A DNA stretch of 64,000 nt from Paludibacter sp. (GTDB lineage Bacteria > Bacteroidota > Bacteroidia > Bacteroidales > Paludibacteraceae): the NCBI GenBank assembly GCA_028710895.1, contig JAQTTH010000001.1, forward strand, positions 405,876 to 469,875. Reading direction: 5' to 3'. Position 1 is the stretch's first letter. Each line of letters begins with the position of its first letter. Below the pieces are notes generated by a model. It had not been told where the DNA came from. It saw only the letters and a list, made by a program, of their open reading frames with translations, and ran no database searches. Both the position numbers and the translations under genes were made by a program. Shown piece by piece: positions 18,115 to 26,816 of the stretch.

Positions 18115-20310
18115 TTATATTTTATTTCTGTATTTTTTGTAAAGCAGCTTAGCCATCTGAACGCTATTGCCTGTTGGTTCAGTGGGGAAATTCTTCTGTG
18201 TATTCACCCATTTCCATTCCCATTGAGCTATTTCCTTGTCAAAAGCTTCCACATCCACCGTTTTTCCGGCTACCAATGCAGCATCAATTGCTGTAAAGAA
18301 TTTCTGCCAACGCACTTTGTAGAAATCGGTCATCAAACCACTCCATTGGCACCAGGAATACTCATGTAACGGACTATCAGCATCGCCCCAAAGCGTAATC
18401 AGATCATGGGCATTTTGCTCGTAAAGCGCTTTTTCAGCATTGGTAGTTCCGCATTGTCGGGCATCGGCTATCCATTTACCCAGCAAAAAGTCTTTACGTG
18501 TGGCCAGTAATTTATCCATATCGTCTATCAATTCGAGATATTGATTACTATATTTTTTAAATGCAATCAAGTCTTTATCTTCGTACGCTTTTACCCATTT
18601 TACTTGCAACGGACGAGCATAATTAGCCAATACCTGACGGGTAAGGTCAACTAAATCATACTGAAAACCGTCACTATTAGCGTAAATAGCCGACGAGTTT
18701 ATGAATAAGTCCCAGGCTGGAATCAGCTCCCTCCGTTCGTAGTTTAGCTTCGTTTTCGTCCATCGGGTAGCCGAGTCCATAGTAGGACGACCGGTGAGGA
18801 TGGATTCTGCACCATCGCGAATTTCTTTTCCATTGTAAACGGTATTTTTCAGCACTTGCCAAGCTTTGAGCATACTGGCATTCGATTCCGGAGTTCCTTT
18901 TCCGTAACGGTTCCGAATGTATTTACTTAACCACTGATCTAAACTTATTGGAGTTGTACGCCAGGTATTTGCTGTCATCAGTTCATAAAGCACCGGAGTC
19001 TGTTCAATAGCTTCCATGGTCAGACCAATGCCTTTCAGTTTTTTCGATTGCGGGTCATTTAGTGCCGCTGAGGGCTGGGTGGCCACATTTTCCATTTGTC
19101 CAAACAGGCTGATATTTCCACCAAAATTATGCAACATATTCCAAATCCATGGTTTACCATAATATGCTTCGGTACGTTTCCACACGGGTTCATATTCTGT
19201 AATCAAATCAAGAATAATCATTCGGTCATTGGGAACAGCGTCCAACAATGCCTTTATTTGCGGTGCATGCCAGAACTTCCGATCGCTAAAGAAAAGCCAG
19301 CCTTGCATCACCCACACTGCTTTGGGATCGGCCTGACGCATACCATCGTACACACGCGCACTTAGTTTCGATAAAAATTCCGGATCATCAGAAGGCGGCT
19401 CATTCTCATTGAATGTATCGGCTGAATACAAGTGATCTGTTCCGAAAATCTGAGTTTGCTTTTCAAGATATCTCTTCCCTATTTCGGCAAACAGCGGATC
19501 TTCCGAATCCAGAATATAAGTATCCGAAAAACCATTGTTCCAATTGGTTTGCTTAAGCTTGGCATTTGGATATTTCAATCGAAAAGCTGCCGGAACGTGC
19601 CCTGTAAAAGCAGATAATACAGGTTTCATACCCAGCTCTCGTTCCCGTTTCAAAATTTTTTGTTGAAGGTCTTTGTGGCTTATCATCCAACTTTGGGGCA
19701 ATGGACCACCCCAACCGTCGAGGTTTCCCATCCAAAACCATGAGAAATAGGATGGTCCACAAAAGAATGTGCTCAATTCTTTGTCTGTAAATCCCATTTC
19801 CTTGTACACTTCGTTCCACACATATTCTTCACCCGTGATAGCAAGTGGCATATTGATGCCATGCAAAGCCATCCAGTCAATTTCTTTTTCCCAGCGTTGC
19901 CAGTCCCACCAACTCATGCTGTAGTTATAGGTGCAATAGTTCAGATAATAACGGTATTCGTAGGGCGACGACTTCTTGATTTTGGTTGGAACCACCGGGA
20001 GTTTTGCCGGCAAATTGAGGTTCTCACCATTCCAGGTAATCTGGCAATGGCAATATTCATTCAGGTAATAATACAAGGCCGAAGCAATGCTTACGCCATT
20101 GTTTCCCGCAAGTACAATCTTACCATTTCGGCTCGAAATCTGAAAAGTATCTTTGCTGGCAGTACCAATCTGTTCAATTACAAACTGATTGGCATGTTTT
20201 GGCAAAATGCGTTGGATAAGTTGGTTAGATGCTCCAACAGTTATTTGGGCATATGAACTGGCACCACATGCAATAATCACCAATATAAAAATCCATTTTT
20301 TTGAATACAT
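18115..20310 (-). CDS. GH89 alpha-N-acetylglucosaminidase
   Basis: A 731-residue exported enzyme of the human NAGLU type that removes terminal alpha-GlcNAc, as in heparan sulfate or mucin-type caps. After the signal peptide (to about residue 21) come a small alpha/beta domain (YYYLNEYCHCQITW), the central barrel with WWDWQRWEKEIDWMALHGIN and the glutamate-rich NENEPPSDDPEF, and an all-helical C-terminal domain. Length fits the family. The stop of a truncated upstream gene lies 11 bases before the start codon, so this gene once followed another one in an operon. A GH2 gene follows 9 bases downstream. Confidence 0.93.
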   Translation of the reverse strand: MYSKKWIFILVIIACGASSYAQITVGASNQLIQRILPKHANQFVIEQIGTASKDTFQISSRNGKIVLAGNNGVSIASALYYYLNEYCHCQITWNGENLNLPAKLPVVPTKIKKSSPYEYRYYLNYCTYNYSMSWWDWQRWEKEIDWMALHGINMPLAITGEEYVWNEVYKEMGFTDKELSTFFCGPSYFSWFWMGNLDGWGGPLPQSWMISHKDLQQKILKRERELGMKPVLSAFTGHVPAAFRLKYPNAKLKQTNWNNGFSDTYILDSEDPLFAEIGKRYLEKQTQIFGTDHLYSADTFNENEPPSDDPEFLSKLSARVYDGMRQADPKAVWVMQGWLFFSDRKFWHAPQIKALLDAVPNDRMIILDLITEYEPVWKRTEAYYGKPWIWNMLHNFGGNISLFGQMENVATQPSAALNDPQSKKLKGIGLTMEAIEQTPVLYELMTANTWRTTPISLDQWLSKYIRNRYGKGTPESNASMLKAWQVLKNTVYNGKEIRDGAESILTGRPTMDSATRWTKTKLNYERRELIPAWDLFINSSAIYANSDGFQYDLVDLTRQVLANYARPLQVKWVKAYEDKDLIAFKKYSNQYLELIDDMDKLLATRKDFLLGKWIADARQCGTTNAEKALYEQNAHDLITLWGDADSPLHEYSWCQWSGLMTDFYKVRWQKFFTAIDAALVAGKTVDVEAFDKEIAQWEWKWVNTQKNFPTEPTGNSVQMAKLLYKKYRNKI

Positions 20311-20321
20311 AACCCGCTAAC

Positions 20322-20474
20322 TTAAACCTTTAAAAACCATTTTTTCTTGTACAAAAAACAGAACAAAGCTAATCCTACCAACAATATACCTACTCCTAAC
20401 CAAACCGGTTGCCGGAGTTCGGGTGCAAATTTAATGATTTCTCCAAATAAAATAGGAAGCGGTAGATTCAAAAT
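20322..20474 (-). pseudogene. C-terminal remnant of a membrane protein gene upstream of GH89
   Basis: Fifty open codons on the minus strand end in TAA at 20322-20324, with no start and an in-frame stop just upstream. The translation ends in a hydrophobic helix and a basic tail: WLGVGILLVGLALFCFLYKK, then KWFLKV. That is the typical end of a polytopic inner-membrane protein. In Bacteroidota, GH89 genes often follow a heparan-alpha-glucosaminide N-acetyltransferase-like (DUF5009) or sugar-transporter gene, and either could be the source. The spacing of 11 bases to GH89 is operon-like. I infer a deletion that removed the 5' part. Confidence 0.65.
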
Positions 20475-20523
20475 TTATAACGTCACGAGTTTCTATATAG
20501 ATTATAATATAACCTGTAGTGCA

Positions 20524-20718
20524 TTAATAAAATAGTAATAAAAAACCTTGTCCACGTTTAAGTGACATCGAATTAATTTCAGTCGATTTAACGGCAGAAT
20601 CTCTAAGCATTAATTCAGAATATCTATTGTTGAGGACTTTACATGAGTCATTAAGTTCTAAAATTGAAAAGCAGTGTTTATAAGCGTCGAAGACGAAAAT
20701 TATTTTTTTAAGAATGCA
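20524..20718 (-). other. Start-less open frame of 64 codons in a gene-free spacer
   Basis: The minus strand is open from 20718 to the stop at 20524-20526, with residues such as ILELNDSCKVLNNRYSELML and STEINSMSLKRGQG. There is no start codon at its head and no recognised family. It lies between the GH2 stop at 20772 and the remnant at 20322-20474. It could be a fragment of a lost gene or a translated repeat. Nothing else is seen in 20475-20771. Confidence 0.3.
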
Positions 20719-20771
20719 TCAGCAAAGTATTGTCGGAAAAGCTGATAAATACTGATTTGTTTCCTATTACT

Positions 20772-22757
20772 TTAGTATCGAATTACACTAAAGCCATCGG
20801 GTCTTAAAATTTCAAAAGCAAATGTTGGATTTACTTGTTTCAGTACTACAGCATATGTATCACCGGGACTAAGAACCGGCAAGTCTAAATTCACCAATTC
20901 ATTATTATTCTTTTTATATTGAATACGATATGAACGCAACTTATAAGCGGGAATATCCGACTTCACCTTTATTTCAACAAGTGCATCGGTATTGTTAATC
21001 CTCTCCACTTTTGTAATTTCTACAGGAGATGCCAATTGTTTGAAAACCGAGTACGAAGGTTTTGGTTTCAAATACATATCGGTTAAGCCATGACGACGAA
21101 TTCTATATTTGCCAAAACCTTCTTCGCCCATATGCGTACGGTAATCGCTTAAACAGAAATAAATAAAACCAATCGTGAAAGGTCTGCTTTTCCATTCTTT
21201 TATATGGAATAGCATATCGTCAATTCGGCGTGCATCGCCTCCCGGATTAGCAGGTTCGCATAAACCATTTTCAGTAATTAATAGCGGACGATTCCCAATA
21301 GACATTTTAACTGTGTCTAATTTCGCTTTCAATTCATTTCGATCTTTGCCATGCCAGGTTCCAATGTATTCGTTCCAGGTTGGGATATCGTACAACAGCG
21401 ATTCATCCTTTTCTTTTTTTTGCCAAATCCGATTCGACACAACTGTTGCAAATCTTGTAGCATCATGTTCTTTTATAAAATCTTTGAGATCCAGATACGT
21501 TTTCTTATCCGTGTCTCCGTTAACCTCATTGCTGATTCCCCATGAAAAAATGGATGGATGATTGTAATGTGACTCAATGACATCGTTCAATTGCTTTTCG
21601 GCCGACTGTATTAACTCCGGACTCAGCCGTGCAGGTTTTTGCCACCAGGGTAATTCTTCCTGAACCAAAATACCGTATTTATCCATAAGGCTTAATGTGT
21701 ATTCATCCTGCTGCCAGTGGAAACGGGTAATACATACATTCAGATCCTTCATCATGCGTACAACAGAATCCATAAAGATATGAGGCTCGGCAATACCATA
21801 TATGGGTGAACTTGCCGGCGAATATTCTATTCCGGGAAGTCGTACAGCTTCGCCATTTAAAAACAATTGTTCTCCTTTGAGTTCAACTTTCCGGAATCCA
21901 AAAACAGAATTCCGAACATCAGTTATGTTGTTTTTGACACTGATTTTTGTTTCTAATTCGTATAAATTCGGTGTATCAAAATGCCAGGGTGAAATTCTGC
22001 CGAGGTCAAATGTAGTGGCAAAAACACCGTTAGTATTGTTTAATGTTCTTGTTTCAGTTAGTTTTATTGCACCCGTTTTTTTATCTTTAAATACAAATGA
22101 AATTGTTGCCTTTCTAACATTAGTTTCCCAAAGCTTTATGGCAATACTTGTTTTTCCGGTGCTGTCTGCTAAATTAACCTGTGGCGTAACATGTACATAG
22201 TTGAACGATGGCTTACCGGTAATCTCAAGATGAACCGGACGTATAATTCCACCATCGTTGGCCCAATCGAATGACTTCAGGTAAGGAAAATTGGTCTTAG
22301 AAAAAGCATTATTCACCGCAACAACAATCTTGTTTTTCTTATCGAATAATACAGATCCGCTTATATCGAGTGTGAACGGAGTAAATCCGGCATTTAGATT
22401 CTCTCCTATTTTCACTCCGTTTACATATACAATGGCGTCGTGGTAAACAGCCTCAAACTTTATTCGAATGTTTTTGTTTTTCCACTCATTCCGTATCTCA
22501 ATTTCTTTTTCATACCATGCCCATCCGGCATAATCTTCTGTTCCATCTTCGATATTCCAGGTATGCGGTACTATAACTTGCTTGCTTAATTGAGTTGGAA
22601 TTCCATTAAACCAACCGGCTTCAAATCCGGTATTTGTTGAGTCAACTGCAAAATTCCACTGACCATCCAATGAGATTACTTGTTGAGTCTGACTTAGGGC
22701 AATGCATGATATACTGAGTGCTGAAAACAGCAGAATCATTACTTTTAGTTTCATCAT
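20772..22757 (-). CDS. GH2 family glycosidase (661 residues)
   Basis: A second exported GH2 enzyme, unlike the 845-residue one. Signal peptide to about residue 22; sugar-binding domain about 25-185; immunoglobulin-like domain about 190-290; barrel about 295-590 with the acid/base in FSWGISNEV and the nucleophile in LLITENGLCEP; short C-terminal beta domain. The organisation suits beta-galactosidase or beta-glucuronidase. The start could be either of two adjacent ATGs. It lies 38 bases after the GH92 gene and is probably co-transcribed with it. Confidence 0.88.
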   Translation of the reverse strand: MMKLKVMILLFSALSISCIALSQTQQVISLDGQWNFAVDSTNTGFEAGWFNGIPTQLSKQVIVPHTWNIEDGTEDYAGWAWYEKEIEIRNEWKNKNIRIKFEAVYHDAIVYVNGVKIGENLNAGFTPFTLDISGSVLFDKKNKIVVAVNNAFSKTNFPYLKSFDWANDGGIIRPVHLEITGKPSFNYVHVTPQVNLADSTGKTSIAIKLWETNVRKATISFVFKDKKTGAIKLTETRTLNNTNGVFATTFDLGRISPWHFDTPNLYELETKISVKNNITDVRNSVFGFRKVELKGEQLFLNGEAVRLPGIEYSPASSPIYGIAEPHIFMDSVVRMMKDLNVCITRFHWQQDEYTLSLMDKYGILVQEELPWWQKPARLSPELIQSAEKQLNDVIESHYNHPSIFSWGISNEVNGDTDKKTYLDLKDFIKEHDATRFATVVSNRIWQKKEKDESLLYDIPTWNEYIGTWHGKDRNELKAKLDTVKMSIGNRPLLITENGLCEPANPGGDARRIDDMLFHIKEWKSRPFTIGFIYFCLSDYRTHMGEEGFGKYRIRRHGLTDMYLKPKPSYSVFKQLASPVEITKVERINNTDALVEIKVKSDIPAYKLRSYRIQYKKNNNELVNLDLPVLSPGDTYAVVLKQVNPTFAFEILRPDGFSVIRY

Positions 22758-22795
22758 CGGAAATTTTTATATTTAGATCCGGGTAAGTATTCGAA

Positions 22796-25099
22796 TTATT
22801 TTTTCTTTTTAGCTTGCCCCCAACTTTCATTGGGCTGATTGCCCATCGTAAGGGTGATTTTTGCTCCCTGAACCAACTCTTTCTGAATTAAATTCCAATT
22901 ATTAAGCTTTTTTCCATTGAAAGTAGCAGACTGAATATAACAGTTCACGGGGCTATTGTTGATGGTCTTTATTTCGATTGTTTGATCTGAATAAAAATCA
23001 GGATTCAGGTGAATAATTGTATTATCGAAAACCGGACTTCCCAGTTCAAGTGTAGGATTTGAAGTACAACCACCATCCATCGAAAACAAGCCAATTTTCA
23101 TCAAAACCGACAAGGCTCCCATAAGACCCTGATCTTCGTCTCCGTTGTATCCCCGCTCGGGGCTAAGACCTTCATAAACTGTCTCAACTACATTGCGTGA
23201 CCAATACTGTGTCAACCACGGACTTCCCAGATAATTAAAAATAAATGCAGTCTGAATGGAAGGTTCATTTCCATAATTTATCGGGATACGGTTATATTCC
23301 GGATGATTTTCATGGTCGTGTGACGACCCGATTGTGAATCCTTGTTTCTGCGCTACGACAAATGAATTATTCAGTTTCTCGGTTGTTTTTTTCTTTCCTC
23401 CCATGAGGTCGGCCAAACCATTTAAATCATGTGGAACAAACCAGGTTGATTGCGCAGCATTTGCTTCAATAAACCCATGTTCATGTTCAAACGGGTCAAA
23501 ATTTGCGCACCAATTTCCCTTTACATCCTTTGGGCGCATCCAGCCGGTTTCTTTATCGTACACATTTCGGTAATTCTGACTTCTCGTCATGAAATAATTG
23601 TAGTCATCTTTGTGTCCGAGTCTTTGCGCCAGTTGCGCCAGGGTCCAGTCCTGATACGCATATTCCATTGTCAAACTTGCCCCATCCTGATGCAATCCAA
23701 AAGTTCCTTCAGGAATTGGATATGGAACATAACCATTGGCCATGTAATATTTTAATCCTCCACCAAGATTTGTGTCGTGTTCATAGCCGGCTTTTTCCAT
23801 AAGTCCACCCGGCATATGATTTTTCTTTAATGCCCCGTAAAACAGTTCGAAGCTATCTTTAATCAGTTCTTTTTGAATAGCACTTACAATAAACGGAGTT
23901 ATCGGAGCTCCTGTCATAACGTAGGTATAATTTCCACCAGCCGGACCCCGGGGTATGAATCCTCCGTCGCGGTAATATTGTAACATCGACTTCGAGAATT
24001 CAACCATCATCTCGGGATATACCAAACCCCAAAGTGTGTTTATTGTCCATTGTGCACCCCAAAAAGCATCGGAATTGTAATGATTAAATAGTGGTTTACC
24101 ATTTTGCCCTAAAGGCAACTGACCGATTCTGAATTTATTACCTGTGTTATCAGGATATGCACCATTTACGTCGCTAATAATACGGCGACCCTGCAAAGCA
24201 TGCCATAAATCGGTATAAAAACGTTTTTGTTGGTCCTTTGTCCCTCCAGCTATCTCAATTCTGGAAAGTAATTTGTTCCATGCCGATTTTGAATCCTGTA
24301 CCACCTGATTGAAATCCCAGCCGGGAATCTCAGCTTGCATATTTTCACCTGCATTTTTGACCGAAGTATATGAAATTGCAACTTTCATCAACAAGGTGCT
24401 GGTTTTTGAAAGATCAACATCGACCTTATAATTCTTTGTTTTAGTGTCTTTTAAAATTGATTTTATCGGTACATTTAGCTTTACTTTGAAAAACACCGTG
24501 CAATCTTTGGGCCTGCGCATGGTAGGAGCATTCACGGTTTTACCTTCAAGCGTAAATTCATCCAGTTGTACCAATTCCCCATCATACATCATGCTTGGGC
24601 CCAATTGTCCATTGAGATTAAAAAGCACAGTGCCGATTGTTGTATTGGGAAAGGAATAGCGATGAAATCCAACCCGGTTTGTAGAGCTGATTTCTGCTTT
24701 AATTTGATAACGTTCCAAGTTAACGGATTGATAACCCGGAAAAACTATTTCGTCTTTGTGACTAAACTTTGATTTGTAGTCATTAAAAATATTCAATTGC
24801 TCATTGTTCAGAGAAGTAACAGGCATTACTGAAACTCCGGCCAGCTGCCAATCGTGCACATGGCTAAAACCTTTGATAGTATCTGTATTGTAAAGGTAAC
24901 CACTTCCCCAGTCACCTCCTGTTTGCGTGTCGGGAAAAAGACTTATCATCCCAAAGGGACGACAGGCAGATGAAAAAAAGAACCAGCGTGAATTTACTGC
25001 GTCGACATGAGGACACACCAGGTCAACAGGTTTTTCCTGTGCCGGTATATTTAAGCAGATTATCAAAAGGAAACTTAAAAATGAACTGAGCCTTTTCAT
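22796..25099 (-). CDS. GH92 alpha-1,2-mannosidase-type enzyme
   Basis: A 767-residue exported GH92 enzyme, a calcium-dependent exo-alpha-mannosidase family that trims high-mannose N-glycans. Signal peptide to about residue 20; N-terminal beta-sandwich with FFFSSACRPFGMISLFPDT; then the (alpha/alpha)6 barrel with DLWHALQGRR, HENHPEYNRIPINYGNEPS and GYNGDEDQGLMGALSVL, the region of the catalytic acids. The more common Gln-Met of DCGQMSAW is replaced by GLMGAL, so specificity may differ from well-studied members. It heads the group read towards GH2 and GH89 and is separated from the T9SS gene by a terminator. Confidence 0.92.
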   Translation of the reverse strand: MKRLSSFLSFLLIICLNIPAQEKPVDLVCPHVDAVNSRWFFFSSACRPFGMISLFPDTQTGGDWGSGYLYNTDTIKGFSHVHDWQLAGVSVMPVTSLNNEQLNIFNDYKSKFSHKDEIVFPGYQSVNLERYQIKAEISSTNRVGFHRYSFPNTTIGTVLFNLNGQLGPSMMYDGELVQLDEFTLEGKTVNAPTMRRPKDCTVFFKVKLNVPIKSILKDTKTKNYKVDVDLSKTSTLLMKVAISYTSVKNAGENMQAEIPGWDFNQVVQDSKSAWNKLLSRIEIAGGTKDQQKRFYTDLWHALQGRRIISDVNGAYPDNTGNKFRIGQLPLGQNGKPLFNHYNSDAFWGAQWTINTLWGLVYPEMMVEFSKSMLQYYRDGGFIPRGPAGGNYTYVMTGAPITPFIVSAIQKELIKDSFELFYGALKKNHMPGGLMEKAGYEHDTNLGGGLKYYMANGYVPYPIPEGTFGLHQDGASLTMEYAYQDWTLAQLAQRLGHKDDYNYFMTRSQNYRNVYDKETGWMRPKDVKGNWCANFDPFEHEHGFIEANAAQSTWFVPHDLNGLADLMGGKKKTTEKLNNSFVVAQKQGFTIGSSHDHENHPEYNRIPINYGNEPSIQTAFIFNYLGSPWLTQYWSRNVVETVYEGLSPERGYNGDEDQGLMGALSVLMKIGLFSMDGGCTSNPTLELGSPVFDNTIIHLNPDFYSDQTIEIKTINNSPVNCYIQSATFNGKKLNNWNLIQKELVQGAKITLTMGNQPNESWGQAKKKK

Positions 25100-25116
25100 G
25101 CATTAGAGAATTTTAG

Positions 25117-25152
25117 AAAAATGTAGCCTTATCTAAAAGTGATAAGGCTACA
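25117..25152 (-). terminator. Terminator of the TonB receptor / T9SS protein unit
   Basis: TGTAGCCTTATC (25122-25133) pairs perfectly with GATAAGGCTACA (25141-25152) across a 7-base loop, followed on the minus strand by five T. It sits 25 bases past the stop of the 25178-26728 gene. Confidence 0.85.
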
Positions 25153-25177
25153 TTATTTAGTTAACCACAATCCCAAT

Positions 25178-26728
25178 CTATTTTACCATTAATACAAGAG
25201 TTCCTTGCTCTTGCTCAGTATTTACTTTTAAGAGATACATTCCTGATTTCAAATCATTTCTATCAATAACAACAGAGCTGGTTCCTGAATCATATCTTCC
25301 AAGATTTTCTTTTCTGATTTGTTTTCCGGTGAGGTCAGTAATTTCGATACTAACATTTGATGATACACCTAGTGTAAAACGCAATACAGTCCTATCAGAA
25401 AATGGATTTGGATAATTCACAAGATCCGTTTTATTCATCGTATGACTTTGAATTGAGTTAATTACAGAAGAGCCCCAATTTGGATCACCTACCGGTTTTC
25501 CATTGGTACCAATAAATGCTGCACCATCTGCATTGTATTTGCAATTCAATGTATTTAGCATATAATCAATCGTCATTCTGGTATAATCATGAAGTGGAGT
25601 TACTCCTTTTTTCTTTGTCAGATAATACCAACTTACTAAATCAGTCATTGCAGCAGGTGCAGCTGTTACTGAAATTGATTTTTTAACCCAGGCAGTGGTT
25701 GGGTTGCTTATTTTTCCTTTGATAAAATCGGTCATAATAGGACCTTCGTTTACATTATTGGCTGTGTAAAAAGTAGCTAACTCAGATGATACAGAATACA
25801 CATTATTACTGAGGATATATTTCGTTGTATCATTTGGAACAGAACCTATCCAAACTATTTTATTCTGACCAAGCGCATCTTTTTCAGTGTGCATATTAAA
25901 TTCGGTTAATCGTGTAGCATCGCTTTGATCAGCACCAAATGACATTCCATTGATAACGAGGTTATTTGTAATTTTAATTGTATCACCCACATTACCTAAT
26001 TCCATAAATCCAAAATAACCACCGTGGTTAATAATTGTATTATTGCTAAACTCCATATTTTTAATTACACCGGCGCCATTGCGGTGACGCACCAAACGGT
26101 CGTAGCAGTTAACCATGGTATTGTTGGTAATGATAAGTTTCTCAACCTGACTATCGCGTGTTTCAATCATACGACCAGCACCCTGATCACTAAAGGTAAT
26201 ATTACCCATATTGTAGAATTTACAGTTGTTTACGCGGAATACATTGGCTGCATTCCAGGTTCCAACACCGCCCTGGCCTGTATTAGCAAAAACACAATTT
26301 GTAAAAGACAAATTCGTATTTTTTCCTAAATTCACAAAGCACCAGTTAGCAGGACTATATCCATCATTGGCCGATTGTGCATCAAAGAAAATTCCATCCA
26401 CTGAAACATCCTGTTGGCAAGCAATCATATACCAGTTCTGAGTTCCTGCATCTGAAAGTTCAGCTCTTACTATAGGCATTGCTCCGGTTCCTGTTTCGGC
26501 CACTAAGTTTAATTTAAATTTAAGATTTTCGAAAGCGCCACGTACATAATAAGTACCACCACGTTTCAGAACATAGATTTTATCCTCATGCGTTCCATTA
26601 GGAAGTGTGTCACCAAGAATTGCTTCGTTTAAATAAGCAGGAGCGGGAATAGTAACTCTGGTTTGCGCATACATATTGATTACTGACAGTAAAGCCACAC
26701 CCAGAAAGAAAGTAAATTTAGTTTTCAT
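25178..26728 (-). CDS. Parallel beta-helix surface protein with type IX sorting domain
   Basis: A 516-residue exported protein. Signal peptide to about residue 21, then a right-handed parallel beta-helix (about 30-340, with repeated N-rich rungs such as ITNNTMVNCYDRL and SNNTIINHGGYFGF). The last 80 residues are a T9SS type A sorting domain (LVNYPNPFSDRTVLRFTL ... SGMYLLKVNT). It is therefore secreted through the type IX system and anchored on the surface. Beta-helix proteins of this kind are polysaccharide lyases or glycan-binding proteins; no catalytic triad can be assigned. It directly follows the TonB receptor gene, where a SusD would be expected, so it may be the surface partner of the transporter. 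Confidence 0.85.
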   Translation of the reverse strand: MKTKFTFFLGVALLSVINMYAQTRVTIPAPAYLNEAILGDTLPNGTHEDKIYVLKRGGTYYVRGAFENLKFKLNLVAETGTGAMPIVRAELSDAGTQNWYMIACQQDVSVDGIFFDAQSANDGYSPANWCFVNLGKNTNLSFTNCVFANTGQGGVGTWNAANVFRVNNCKFYNMGNITFSDQGAGRMIETRDSQVEKLIITNNTMVNCYDRLVRHRNGAGVIKNMEFSNNTIINHGGYFGFMELGNVGDTIKITNNLVINGMSFGADQSDATRLTEFNMHTEKDALGQNKIVWIGSVPNDTTKYILSNNVYSVSSELATFYTANNVNEGPIMTDFIKGKISNPTTAWVKKSISVTAAPAAMTDLVSWYYLTKKKGVTPLHDYTRMTIDYMLNTLNCKYNADGAAFIGTNGKPVGDPNWGSSVINSIQSHTMNKTDLVNYPNPFSDRTVLRFTLGVSSNVSIEITDLTGKQIRKENLGRYDSGTSSVVIDRNDLKSGMYLLKVNTEQEQGTLVLMVK

Positions 26729-26756
26729 GATACATTATTTAAAGTTATAAACTCCT

Positions 26757-26772
26757 GTGGGCTATTGCCCAC
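26757..26772. other. Small GC-rich hairpin between receptor and beta-helix genes
   Basis: GTGGGC and GCCCAC pair around TATT, with no T run on either side. It could stabilise or separate the messages; it is not a clear terminator. Confidence 0.4.
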
Positions 26773-26816
26773 AACGCTTCAGGCCTATTGTTCTGTTTAT
26801 AGTCGCCCGAACGACT

